From assembly GCF_031877795.1 (NCBI RefSeq), contig NC_133933.1:25262029-25326028 (forward strand): a stretch of DNA of 64,000 nucleotides, given 5' to 3'. Under the pieces are notes generated by a model. The model was not told where the DNA came from and did not search any database. It saw nothing but the letters and a program-made list of their open reading frames with translations. This document shows, in pieces, positions 10,448 to 22,299 of the stretch; position 1 is the first letter of the stretch, and each line of letters begins with the position of its first letter. The position numbers and the translations under genes are program-made. This DNA is from Strix aluco (Eukaryota > Chordata > Aves > Strigiformes > Strigidae).

Positions 10448-13400
10448 GTAAGGGCGGAGCTGCCCGGCGGCGGGCGCGGCCCCGACGGCTCCCGCTTGCC
10501 CCCGTCGTGCCGCTGCGGCTCCCCGTGCTCCGCCGTTCCCCTTCCCCCCCGCTCCGGGCCTGGGGGGGGAGCGCCCCTTCTGCCCCCGCTGCGCCCGGGG
10601 CCGGTGTGGCCGGCCTGTCCCCTCCCTTCGCGGTTCGCCCCCGGTCTCCCGCCGAAGAGGCCATTGGGGTTCCCGGTGCCCCTTGGCCGTGGCGTGCGGG
10701 CGTCCCGCCCGTCCCGCAGCCTGCGAGGCGAAGGCGGCGTGGACGCTTCTGGTAGAGTAAGGGCCGGTGAGGTGGCTGATAACAAAAGAATTGTGGATGC
10801 AGGTGGCCGCAAAACCTCTGGAGAAGTTCGTTTAAAATAGCTTTGTAGTGAAACATTTCACATCAGCTCTGTCCGTTTCAGATGACCTCAACAACTTCCT
10901 TATTACTTGTTTACCTGCAGTAGCCGTGGTCCTTGTATTTAAATACAAGGTGTTCTTGTGGTGTTCACTGTAGGTTTTATTTTCTTAGTACTTGGAGCCT
11001 TTGAGGTTAGATAGAGGTGTGAAGACTAGGCCCATAGATAGGTTGGTTAGAGGTAATTTTGTAGAATGCACTGTAATAAATCTGCTTCAAGCCAGCGTCT
11101 GAGTTACTCTTTGCCTACAGCATCCAGGTAGGAGGTAGTTCGGTGGGCTCTGCCTCTCCTTTGCAGAAAGCTGTTATGGCTTGAGCATTGTTGTAGTGGC
11201 ACGTTAGACCATGGCATATAGACACGAGCTTTAAACAGGTGCAGAAATGAGATTCCAGTTTTGTGCTATAACAGGAGTTGAACCAGTATTCATGTAAAAA
11301 GGCTAAGTGGCCTCTTTCCGGTCTTAGAATAATTATCTATACTTCTCTTTCTTTCTAGTGGGAATTGCTTAGCCTTTGCTACTGGAATGGCCTGCTTGCA
11401 TGCATGTATGCAAATCTTCAGCACAGCAAGGTCACAAACTTAGATGATGACTAGTAAGGAAAAAGTGATCCCCAAAATACAACAAAATGTACTGTGAAGT
11501 TATCAGAGCGCCATGGTCTTCTAATTCTGGTAGGGCAGTAGTGTGTAATAATTGGCTCTTCACTGTTTCAAGTGTGTGCTGCTTGTGGAAAATGCCATTT
11601 CATATTATATTTCCAGCTTTTGCCTTAGTCTTGCTTAACTGCAGACTAGTAGGTGTGTTCAACTTCAAAACCACGTAGCTTGAGATCACTTTCTGTAGTG
11701 TCTGAGAAAGATCACTTAAGAAACGCTAGGCACATTTTTATCTGAAAAAGGGCTGTGACAGTGGTGGGCTTGGTTGATTCTTTTTTTCTTTGTTTTGTTT
11801 TTTTTAGCATCTTTCTGTGAATCCAAATTTAACTTCAAGAAGTGCAAGGAACTGTGTTTAAGTTTCATTCAGGATGCCATGCTACAAAAACAGTGGAAAA
11901 GGGCTGCAGAGTTTCTGACCTTCTATGTTGAATCCCTGGAGAAAGACTTTTCTAGAGAACCTGTGGGTGCGTCGGAGGTAAGCCAATGTCCCTTATCAGA
12001 GTTCTTTTGCAGTTGAAAAAATACTTGCAAGAAGCAGCTATAATACCTCAGAACCAACATTTTTCTTGACTAATCATAGGCTCGATACTTTTTTAAAAAT
12101 TAAAAAAAAATCAGAGGTAAGAACTGAAAAGTTAGGCAAAATTCATAACTAAACTAGTTTCTTGAAAAAAAGGACACTGAAGCTTCCAAAACCAAATAAG
12201 CAACTGTTCAGGTGTTGATGTAGAAACTCTTGGATGACAGGCTGCAGAAAGTATAGCAGACCTCATTGTTGGTAGTGCTCAAGGCAGCATGCTGTCCAAT
12301 TACTCACTAGAAGTCTGCTTCCACACAGGCATGACTCTGCTGTGGATTTAACCAGTCTTGCTGGAGCTTGAGTGCTGCTGAGTTCTCACTTTCAGGGGTG
12401 CTGAGAATCTGCAGTGCTGTCTGATGTTTTTCCTGACAGGGTGCTCAGGGCTCATGAAAAGTTCTCTGGGCTTACAGGCTGGTTTTGTGCAGGTTTTTTT
12501 GTTTTGTTTTTTTCACATAGGCCCTTGACACAAGAGGTGAAAACCGGGCTTGGTATATGTTAATTCCATCAGGAGCATATCTATGAAAAGTCATCTTAAA
12601 GTAGTCTTCTAAAATGGAAAAGCAGTAAATGTTTGCCCCTGGCATGCCATCAGTCAGAATCTGTTTGAAAGTTAGGGGCTGATTTAAGTCTGTACCAGCT
12701 CCTCCGATACTTGCAAAACTCCTAGCAGGTACTGAGATAGAAGCAGGAGGAAAGGGATCAGAGCTGTTAAATAAGTGGAGTACTTGAATATGGCTAGCCT
12801 GCTGGAATATTTGATTACATTGTGTAGGCAGACCTTGAAAACAAGTGCACATAGATGGGAAGCTACATCTAGTTGGAAATAATCTTTATTACTAAATTCA
12901 AAGAAATATATGTACCTTGTGCCTCAGAGGAATCATATCGAAGGAAAACATAATTTTTCAGTAACAGGAGGGGGAACCTTCTGACAAATGCAATTCTCAT
13001 AAGCTTTGCTGGAGTGCTGCATTTATAATGAGCAGTTATGAAGCACCCACTAAATGATTGTAAAAGTCCTACTAGATGAATATGTAGGTACTATAGCAGT
13101 AGATAATACTTAGTATTCATTTTTTATTTACAATTCAAACGTACATTTTTCATATGTTACGGTAACAGTAAGTTTGAGAAGACTGTATATATGGTGACTG
13201 CCATTTTTGTACCAAGGTTATTCTTAAATTGTTTCTCACCATTGATAGATCATTTGGAGAATAGGAAGTGAAATTTTGAGGCATCATCCTGACAGCAGCG
13301 TGAAAGAGTTTAACACTTTCATAGAACAGATGAAAACTTTAAGTGTAAAAAGGTATTTGAAGGTGAGTGTACTTAATGCAGTCTTGATGATTTTCCACAT

Positions 13401-16400
13401 TTACCTGACCGCTTGAGTATTAGTTTCTGAACCTCTTTTTCAAAATGTATTACTAATGATAGTGTAACAAAAAAATACATCTGTGAGTTACCAGTTGTGT
13501 GATATTTTAAGGGTTGTTCTGTACCTAACAATATATTATTTGGTCTACATACTTGATTACAGATGTGTATTGTCAGTCCTTAGAAGTGCCTAGATCCTTT
13601 AATTGATCTCTTAATTTGAATTTGAAATGGTTAAGTTCTTTTTCATGCATGCCCCAGTAACATCTAACTACATGGTAACACCTGCCAAGCTTTGGTTTTA
13701 GTCCTTAATTTGGTCACTGTGCTCCTGACTAAACAGTTGTACTTAAATTTTGCCGTGGTTATCCACTCACTTTTCAAGTAGCTAATCTGTATATAAAACA
13801 GTAGACCCTATAGTGTGGACCCCTGTGTCACCAGCTGTAGGGTTTTTTTCCTATGGTGGCTCATTCAAACCTATATTGCCTTGGTTTCCTTGACTGTTTC
13901 TCACTTGTGATGATGCTTCTGTCTTTCGTTCTGTTGTATTTGTTTGAGGCCTTTAACAGAAACTCTATATGAGAGTTTACTAGAGCTAACTGAAGGTTTA
14001 GACTTTTATCCAGTGCCTAATCAGCATGAGGGTAGTAGGACATTCCTCTTTCAGGTGTTCTGCATTTGGGTAGCCAAATGAAAAATCAGCAAATATAGCC
14101 CAGCTGGATTTCCTCAGGTCATTTCTGGATCTTCTTAAATAGGTACAGCACTTGTTAATGACAAGCAGATTTTTGAGATAAGTGCTTTCTGCTGCCTGAT
14201 AAGTACCGCTGTCTACTGCCTGATGGGTGACTTTCTGCCCCACAGATTTCAAGAACTTCAGCCCTTTCCCTTCCCAGAGATACATCTTTGTATATCAGAT
14301 ATGCTTTTAATTATTGTTTCTACAGCACCCTCAGACAGAAAAAAATTACTTAGGTTTTTGGCTCATCTTCTTGACCCAGTGACCCTCGTATACTCCCATT
14401 CCTATATTTTTCTCCAAAATTCCTTGTAAAGATACTGTTTGGATAAAAGAATGTGTAAAATGCTCTTCTAATTAAAATACTTTACTAACTGTGTTTGCAA
14501 CGTTCTATATGCATGTCAGTCATGAGTCTCTTCTTTCCCTACACATCTGTGTAGAACTCTGCTGTATTGCTGAGAATCTCTCAATTTGTGATGTGAAATG
14601 CTGTGGTATGGACTATTTGAATTGCAGGTTTGTTTAGAGCATGCCTTCTATCTCCTTCAAAATGGACTAATAGATGAAGCTTACCAAAACCTGTCCCTGG
14701 CAGAAAGCTGGAGGTTTGGAGAACAAACAGTCATTCAGGATAAAGAACTGAAACTGATTCAGGCTTACATGGGACTGTTGGACTACTATAAGTGGTCTAA
14801 GCAGAAGAACATCCTGTTAGAGGATGGTAAGTGTTTTTGTATTGAGCTGTAAACTTCAACTTACTTGCTTGTGCAGACACTGTGGTTTGCAGTGACACCT
14901 TTTCTTTTACCAGACTTCAAAATTTGATGGTATGGGTGGTATATAATTCTAGATCAGCAATGATGGTGGTGCCAAAATGGCACACTGACCTGCACTTTTC
15001 TGAAGTGTCCTAAAATGCTGTTCTGAAACTTTTTCTTCTGCCTAATCACATTTCTTATACAGGCAGCATCACCTAAAATAATGAATAAAGGAATGTGTTC
15101 ACTTATAGCAGTGGCTTAGTATGTGTATAAGTGCTTGACTGCTGCTAGAAATTGGAGTGCTAGCAAAAGCTCCCAAAACTTGTGTTTGAATTTCAGTTTC
15201 TTTACAGATATGTAAGTTGCTATTTGTGTGTGGCATCTAATTCTGCATATACTTGCTGGCTGTGCATTATCACTTACATTGGATCTGTAATTGTTTCTGT
15301 GAAAACCAAGTATTGGATTTGGTTAATGTTCCTTGTGCTGGTAGCATCTTGTCTTGCATCGTGTCCCATAAGTTGAAAGTGGGTAATAATAAATTTGAAT
15401 GAGGTGCAGTGAAAAATTTCTTGTTTCAGTACTGAGGCAACTGAGGCCTCTCTTCTTAAAAGCCCTCTGGAGTCTGTCCTTAGCAAAATGTGATCATCTC
15501 TTAGGTGCACCACTTCAAGATCCCTTTTGATTAGCAGAGCTAACTTTGTGGCATTCTTTCATGTTTTGGTAGGTCAGGAGGGATTTGAAGATTTGTCGGT
15601 TGAACAGGAAATGCACAGTTGCTTTCGGAAGGCAGCAGTGAACTTAAAGGAGATTATTAAAATACCTGGAGTCTGGGATCAATTTGTGAAATGCTATGTG
15701 GATGTAAGGGCATGTTTTAAAGATATCTTCCTTTTCCGTTTCCCTGTCTAATTTTCATTAAGATGTCTGTCTGCACCTTTTTTATATGTGTGTAGGTGAC
15801 AACAAAGTATTTTGAAAGTGACACATCCATACATGTATCTCACTGGCTTTGATTTAGAGCACAGTTTACTCCTGGTAGAACTGCAGAGCCTGCACAGAGT
15901 ACAAAAAGGACTTTATCTGTGCATTGCCAAGAAAAAGAAATAGAGAAACAGCTTGCATATTTTGTTTTCATGGTGCTAGTACAGAAATTGGAGCACAGCT
16001 GCTTTGTTTAAATTCCTGAAAACAAGTTCTCTCTTTTTGGCAGGGCAGTATTTTTCTGGATATGCTAAATGTTCAAGACCTCAAACATGCAGTCCTTATG
16101 TATTTTGTTTTTTAAAATACCTGCTTAGAATTTGTAATTAAGAAGTAATTTTAAAATATTTTTGAAGTTATTTACTTTTTGTAAATGCTGATAAACTCTT
16201 GACTTTTCTAAGCAGTTCTTACGGAATTTTGCTTGGTGCTGATAGCTGCTGAGTTCTCTCTTTAAAGATATGGCAGGCTGCTTCAGCGTCTCTTTCCAGT
16301 GAGCAAGTGCTGGTAATTCTTTGACAGTTAAGAAAGTGTTAAAGGAATTTTCTCCTGTAGCAGCTTCTGTGTGTGAATTTTTGTCTCTGTGGTGTGAGTA

Positions 16401-19400
16401 GCCAGAAAGTTAAAATACATTAGTCTTAGTCTTAGCTAATATGCTGTACTCTTAGATACAGACTGTGCTATTGGATAGTTCTGTGGCAGCCCAAACTTAG
16501 CTGTAACAGTTTGATTGCTAATATGTGGCAAACTAACAACTAACTTAACTTCTTTTAGATGTTGGAGTTCTATGGAGACCATAATGAAGCCCGCCAAGTA
16601 TTAAATGAATACGCCTACAACCCAAAGTTTCCTGCTAATCCCAATGCTCATGTTTACCTCTATCAGTTCCTGAAGAGACATGGTGAATCAAAGAAATCAC
16701 TCATATCTGTACTGAAGGTATATATTATATAGTAGATACAGTCTAGGGTCATTCATGTTGCATGATGGTCTGACAGTTTGGTTTAGTTGCTCCTGTAACA
16801 TTATTTACCATATTCTATTCTATTTGTGGGAAGCAGAGGGTAAGAGGAGAGTTAGCGAGAGGGATGCTAATGGTGGAGCAAACAGTCCTTTACTGTCTTT
16901 GAATTCAAGTCTTTGTTTTGCCTTTAACTGATATATTGTATAACTTAAGGTCAGTGAAGAAGCTCAGAGGATGTGTTTACATGGTTCCAGAAGTCTGTAT
17001 CCGCAGTCTTGTACATAACACACACTGATTTCTGTTACAGTTTGATCTTTACAATATTGAAGAAATGATTAGATGCTTGCTCTTTCACATGCTGATCCTG
17101 TCTAGCAATTAGATTCTCTCCTTGTTTTCAATGAGCTGTGCATTTAAGCTAAAACAGAAGTTAATTTCTGCTGGCTGTTGGCACACAAGGCCTTGCTGTA
17201 TTAAGCTTTTGTGTAGTTGCTTTTCAATTCCTGCTTTCCTTGTCCTTGCTCATTGATCTTGGTAGCTTCTTGTAATCTGTTTTGCCACTTAATTGCATTA
17301 ACATGCTTTCATTAAGGCAGATGCTTTGAAACAACAGCTTCATAAAGTTTAGACTTTTAAACTGTTTGCATATATGTATAAAATTCCGTCTCCTCGGTGC
17401 TTTTAGCAGTGGCTTTAGACACTAGTCTCTTACAAGATAGTGACAAATCAAAGAAGTGGTCTGATAAGTCCAGAAACTGTGATCCAATGCACAGAGCAGT
17501 AGACAGGGGAGCTAGAGCTGGCCTAGGAAGGAAATGACATTGCCTTTTAAAAAAGGGACACTGGATATGGATTTGGGCTGTTCCTTGAGAATGTTGTGTT
17601 TGTCACATGCAGTGTTCCTCAGCAGCCATCAAGGTATTTCATCTGTTGTGTCACAGTAGTGTCACAGATATGCAAAATGGACCTAGATATATTAATTCTT
17701 TATATCAAGGCACTAAGGTGCCAGATTGCTTAGTTTTCCTAACTAAACCACCCAAAACTCTGAAGCCTGTGCTTGTCTTGTTCAGGTAGAAGTCTTCAAA
17801 AGTTTTCATGTTATATATCTGGGTTTTATGGTTTTATTTTTGTTTTTTAGATTTTGCATGATATTGTTCCTTCTCATGAACTAATGATAGATTTTAATAC
17901 TATGCTTCAAAAATCAAGTAAGTCTTTAAATATCTTTGCTCCTTTCATTTATGTTAATCTAGAACAGTATTCTGAAATTATTCTACAGCCTTTTTTCTGG
18001 TTTTTGAAGTAGTTTAAGGAAAAAAACAACCAACCTCTAAACCAACTTTCCAGGCACAGGAACCTTTAAGTCGGATGTGTGACCAGGCATTTCCAAACTT
18101 CTGTAAACAAATGCCTTTCTCATTTCAAAGGCTGATCAAAGCAAACTGTTTTAAGGCACAGCCAGAATCTCAAAAATAACTTAAATTTTTTTTGAGCGAC
18201 TCTATTCCCTTTCTGGGGTCTCTTAATTTATTTATTTTTCTTTTGGAGGAATTGGGATGGATCTATGCTTTAGTTCATTGTTGTTGATCAAAGGACAAAA
18301 TCTTCTTCCTCTTCAAGGGAGTTTTATCTTCAAGCTGGTAGAAGAGTCTTCCAATTTGGAGACTCTTTTTTCCACGCCATTCAGTTGTATTCCAAGTTGT
18401 CTGTCTTGGTATGTTCCAGCAGGTCAGCAGATTGGTGAAATGTTCTTGAATAAAGATTGTTTTCTCTCTTGCTTTCCCTCTTTGGGAGGGTGGAAAAAGC
18501 AACCTCCTGTCTGAAACCTCCTTTTTTCTGTTCATGCATGACACATTTGCTAAGTTTTCATAGCTAATGAGCACAATCTGGTTTTTGAAGAAATTCATAC
18601 TGATAAACATAACTTCTCCCACATTTACCTCCTGCGATAGGTCAAGCATTGTTTTAAGAACTCTGCTGATGTGAAATGTCTGTTTTAATCATAGCAGTCC
18701 TAGATTTTATTTTTTTGGTGGTATCTCAGGATTTGAAGTGTTCCAGAGGCACTGTGTTCCCTTCCTATGGGAAGAACAGGTTGAACAGTGGTGCCAGTTG
18801 GGAGCACTGGCTAGTGAGCTTTGGAAACAGCACCTATTGTAAGCAAGGTGGTGTGGGATAAGTGAGTGGTCCTACATGTGCCTCAAGTCAGCAGTTTTTG
18901 AGCAGGATGGCAGTAGGGACAGAATGTCTCTGGGATGAGACATGTAATCTAGAGCCAGGAAGTATTCCTTAACTTTATCTCTTGGAAGAGGCAGAAGGCA
19001 ATGGGGGGAACCTTCAGTAACAGGGACAGTAGCAACATTTGGAGAGGCAGAATGGAGAACTGTATTTCAGTTGTTACTTGCTAATGAGTTCAGCCCGGTG
19101 TAATTCATTAATCAGCCTAATCTTTTTCCAGAGAAAAGGAAAAGACGTCGACTGGGGCTAGAAGTTATTTTTACAGCCTTGGATTATGCTGGCTGTAAGG
19201 AAAATGCAAAAGCATGGAGCTGTTTGGCAAGACAGGTGAAACAAATTGTAATGTAAGTATCTCTGATGCAGTGTGCTAAAAACAAATGTGTTGTCCCCAC
19301 CTTGAGGCAATTGGCAAAGTGACACTCTGTAAGTAGCCTTTGTCTTCGTGCTGGTGAATGGAGGAGTCATCTGGCCTACCCTGACTTCTGTGGCAGTGCT

Positions 19401-22124
19401 TGACTGCAGTGTGCTTTCATTGGGAGGAAAGAAGAAATTATTGTTGAGGAGAATTCCAGATTTCTAGTATTGTCATTGCCTGAAAAAAGGTGGGTTTCTT
19501 ACCAAGTTATGTGCTTCTGCAGAAAGAGTTATTGAGATGTTTGGGTAGCATTTGCTGCCCATCACTAACCTCCCTCTTTGGGGGGCAGGAGGACACCAAG
19601 TTGTTGGGTCTTCTGCTGTGTTACTACACGTGCGTTATTTGAAGCTGGTTTGGGAATTGCAGGGCTGCAGTAGGGGCATGGCTGGTACTGCAGACTGGTG
19701 TGTTGTGTGATGGTGGTAACTGTTACAGAATGCGGCCAGTGTATTTCTAAAAGCTGAGCCAACGTGCCTGGGGATTGATGTCTCCTTGTTGATGCTGATA
19801 GATGGGGCCTCTGATTTCAGAAGAAGCCATCTTAGGCAATCTGTGCCCAGGCCTCCAATGTCTAGACTTTATTTACCCAACAAACAGGGTGTTGTGTTTT
19901 TTAAGCCCTATAGATTTACAGTAAATTAATTTGGTACTTAATTTGACCTGTTTTGTTGTTTTATTGCCATTGCCACCTCCACCTCCACAGCATCTGCTGT
20001 CAAGGTCTAGAGACTAGTGGATTAAAACTAGGAGTGTTGCTGCCTCGTTAGTAAAAATGGTACAATGCTCTCAACTTTGCCTGCATTTTTGTATTTGAAG
20101 ACACAGCTTCAGAATATCTTGAAATATACTGGGCATCTTGGTCTTTTTCAGGGAATATCACTTCCCAGTTGTAGGTGGTTTCTATTTCTGAAATGCTTGG
20201 TTTAAGGTCTTTATTGCATAACAGTTATTATGATAAATATTTGGGATAAATTAGTCTTTGAGTATGCATAGAGTCAAACAAACCTTTTCTAAAAACAAAC
20301 TAACCCCTTCATGCTACTAATTTGTCAATAGTAATAAGAAAGTTTCTTCAAGTTTGTCAACAAACTGGCACACAAGTCAAAGGCTTCCTTCATTTCACAC
20401 CATAATCTGTTCTTGCCAAGTCTATATAAGACTGCTGGAGCTAACCTCCTGCCTCAGTAGTGTTTCCAGGGATTAAAAAAAAAAGATTATTTATGTTTAG
20501 ATTAGTGTTTCAGTCTGCAGTGTAAGGTCAGTGTGTCTATGGTAGCAATTTATGAGACTTACATTGAGTTGATTATAAAATTCAGTGCCTCTTAATCATC
20601 TTTTCATCCCAGTTTAAGCTTTTCTCTAACTTGTTTTACATTTTTGCAGCTCTGAGAAGCATCTTGCCTGGATCAAGCAGGAATGGAACTCCAGAAAGGA
20701 CTGGTGGCCAGCCTTCCACTTTAGCCACTACTTGGCAAAAAAGAATTGGCAGGAAAATGAAAGTCTTTCATATGAAAAAGCTCTGGTGGCTGGAATCTTA
20801 CTGGGAAGAGGTAATACTAAATTTTCTTTCCTTTTCACTACATAGAACCGAAATAATGTCTAGTTCTAGCCCTAAATAGATGGGATGCAGCTGATCGACT
20901 CCTTGGAAGAAATGCAGTTTGCTTCTTGTAGGAAAGATTGTTGTCTTTGAAGCTGAATATGAGAAAAATGTTTAAATTGATTTGTTATTGGACAGTGAGG
21001 CATATTTTGCACAAGTTACCCTGGTTTACAATTCTGTTTTATCTGGCCTTGTTGAGCAGTCACAATACTATTTATCTTGTTGTTTAACCTTCAGACCACA
21101 ATTTCAGAAGTGTACAACATGCTCCTGAGTGAATGTTGTGAGGACTGTGGACAGTTTGCTTGTTGGATGCCAGCCTAGGCAGTGTCTCAGCAAGTACTGG
21201 GGAGCAGCTGGTCATTAAGGACCATGGGGGTGTTTGTAATGCAGGAAAAGGGGGGGGGTGTCTTGAGTGAAAACCGTCAGCAGTTTGGTAAGAAGGTGAA
21301 GATCGTGACCTCTTTAGCAGCATTCTTTGAAATGCTGCCAAAACCAAGTGGAGTATCAGGCCAAGAACCAGCTGCTAAATTGAGAATGAGAATATGGTAT
21401 GGAGACTGTGGCTCGTACACTGGTTTGGACCTTTGGTCGATAGGCAGCTTGTTTCTTGTCAGCCTGTCTATAACTTTATCCTCTGGACTTCAAAAAACAA
21501 TTTCTCATATCAAAAGTAATTTTTGCTTTCAGTAATATGTTATCAAATGTTTCTCAGCTTTTATTTCCAGATAGCTAATAAAATTGTTCCAGCCCTATTT
21601 TTCTTTAATGAAGTTTCTGTGCTTATTGGTGTCAATATGAGCCTCTCTAACTTACTGTGTTGGATAAGGAAAAATGTATCAAATCAATGCTGCTTTACAC
21701 TCTTGAAATTTTACTTTCTGAACAATTTAAAGGGTAAAACAGAAGAAAGTATTTTGCAAGACACAGCATACAGTTATATACATGTAGAATGTTTTCTGGA
21801 TCAAATGAGGATAGATTATTTAATGCTGCAGTTATGTGTCTAATGTGCATGCCTTGGATTATTTTATTATCTTTGATACTGAAAACTTTTAGATGTTTGC
21901 ATGTTATTTAAACAGTGAAAGCATTTTGTATTTGCTTGTATCATGATATAACTTACAGTGCTTTCTTTTGGTTTTGCTTAGATTGCAAGTACTTTAAATA
22001 TGTATCACACAAAGGCTGCAAAGCTCAAGTGAAAAGGTTTCGGAAACTGAAGAAATTCGTGAATAAGCACAATCCTGTCCACCTGAGAATATCTGATCTT
22101 TCAGATTCCTCTGTTCAACCTTGA
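10321..22124 (+). CDS. TAF1A: TAF1A, TBP-associated factor, RNA polymerase I subunit A
   Basis: TAF1A (TAFI48) is a subunit of SL1/TIF-IB, the TBP-containing nucleolar complex that places RNA polymerase I on rDNA promoters. Ten coding exons join in phase: 10321-10447, 11808-11977, 13249-13362, 14628-14826, 15573-15703, 16559-16717, 17851-17917, 19132-19252, 20650-20810, 21982-22124. They give 1,392 nt, or 463 residues plus stop, against about 450 in human. All introns are GT-AG. The start ATG sits in GGCGCCATGG, a strong Kozak context, and is the first ATG in its frame. The protein is mostly predicted helical and lacks a sharp catalytic motif, as expected of a scaffold subunit. Residues 323-329 (KKRKRRR) look like a nuclear localisation signal, and the last 45 residues are basic. 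Identity rests on family resemblance along the whole length and on the neighbours MIA3 and HHIPL2. Confidence 0.95.
11808..11977 (+). CDS. TAF1A: TAF1A coding exon 2
   Basis: Encodes residues 43-99, beginning [18 protein letters not shown]. It contains amphipathic helices ending at the [10 protein letters not shown] region. The acceptor follows a long T-rich tract (TTTTTAG) and the donor is GTAAGC. Confidence 0.93.
13249..13362 (+). CDS. TAF1A: TAF1A coding exon 3
   Basis: Encodes residues 100-137 ([17 protein letters not shown] through RYLK). The length is exactly 38 codons, phase 0 at both ends. Donor GTGAGT. Confidence 0.93.
14628..14826 (+). CDS. TAF1A: TAF1A coding exon 4
   Basis: Encodes residues 138-203 plus one base. 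The [19 protein letters not shown] helix pair and [10 protein letters not shown] are reminiscent of tetratricopeptide-like helical hairpins. Acceptor TTGCAG, donor GTAAGT. Confidence 0.94.
15573..15703 (+). CDS. TAF1A: TAF1A coding exon 5
   Basis: Encodes residues 204-247, from [20 protein letters not shown] to [11 protein letters not shown]. Donor GTAAGG at 15704. The open frame runs on into the intron for a few codons, but the next exon joins exactly here in phase 0. Confidence 0.92.
16559..16717 (+). CDS. TAF1A: TAF1A coding exon 6
   Basis: Encodes residues 248-300 (53 codons, phase 0 at both ends): [20 protein letters not shown], then [17 protein letters not shown]. This is one of the best conserved stretches of the family. 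The acceptor is a poly-T tract followed by TTAG. The donor is GTATAT. Confidence 0.94.
17851..17917 (+). CDS. TAF1A: TAF1A coding exon 7
   Basis: A short 67-nt exon encoding residues 301-322 ([20 protein letters not shown]) plus one base. Acceptor TTTTTTAG, donor GTAAGT. It is too small to stand out as an open frame and was found by phase and splice sites. Confidence 0.9.
19132..19252 (+). CDS. TAF1A: TAF1A coding exon 8
   Basis: Encodes residues 323-362. It opens with the basic run KKRKRRR, whose first lysine codon is split across the junction with exon 7, then [14 protein letters not shown] and [13 protein letters not shown]. Donor GTAAGT. Confidence 0.93.
20650..20810 (+). CDS. TAF1A: TAF1A coding exon 9
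   Basis: Encodes residues 363-416: [20 protein letters not shown], then [12 protein letters not shown] and [10 protein letters not shown]. The tryptophan-rich [13 protein letters not shown] segment is a good family marker. Acceptor TTGCAG, donor GTAATA. Confidence 0.94.
21982..22124 (+). CDS. TAF1A: TAF1A coding exon 10 with stop
   Basis: Encodes residues 417-463, from [12 protein letters not shown] through the basic [14 protein letters not shown] to SDSSVQP and a TGA stop at 22122-22124. Acceptor GCTTAG. Confidence 0.94.
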
Positions 22125-22279
22125 TTAGAAAGCATCCTTAAGGTTCTTGCTGTACTTTTTCCTCTCTGTGAAACTGACTTCTGTAACTGTGCTATTCTAA
22201 AACTTCTAGACAGACCTTATCAATTCAGTACTAGACTTTTTTACATATTTCTGTAAAAACACTTTGGTTTGTTTTTTAT

Positions 22280-22285
22280 AATAAA
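22280..22285 (+). terminator. TAF1A: Poly(A) signal of TAF1A
   Basis: AATAAA lies 156 nt after the stop codon. A T/GT-rich stretch (TTTCTTTTTCTGTGTG) follows about 35-50 nt downstream, as expected of a cleavage and polyadenylation site. It would give a short 3' UTR of about 170-180 nt. Confidence 0.8.
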
Positions 22286-22299
22286 ATGAATATAAGTCA

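Larger units (their letters stand above)
9330..10760 (+). promoter_or_regulatory. CpG island and promoter of TAF1A
   Basis: This is a G+C- and CpG-rich island that ends inside TAF1A intron 1. Its core, about 9910-10100, carries four NRF1-like elements and at least three YY1-like motifs, 220-410 nt upstream of the start codon. No TATA box is seen. NRF1 and YY1 are typical of housekeeping promoters, including those of transcription machinery. The island reaches almost 1 kb upstream of TAF1A, so it could also drive a divergent minus-strand transcript. The exact start site is unknown. Confidence 0.75.

Noticed and set aside
13909-13992. Possible C/D box small nucleolar RNA in TAF1A intron 3 (GTGATGA then CTGA about 80 nt on)
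   Set aside because: The two boxes have no convincing terminal stem and no clear internal C'/D' pair, and the motifs are short enough to arise by chance.
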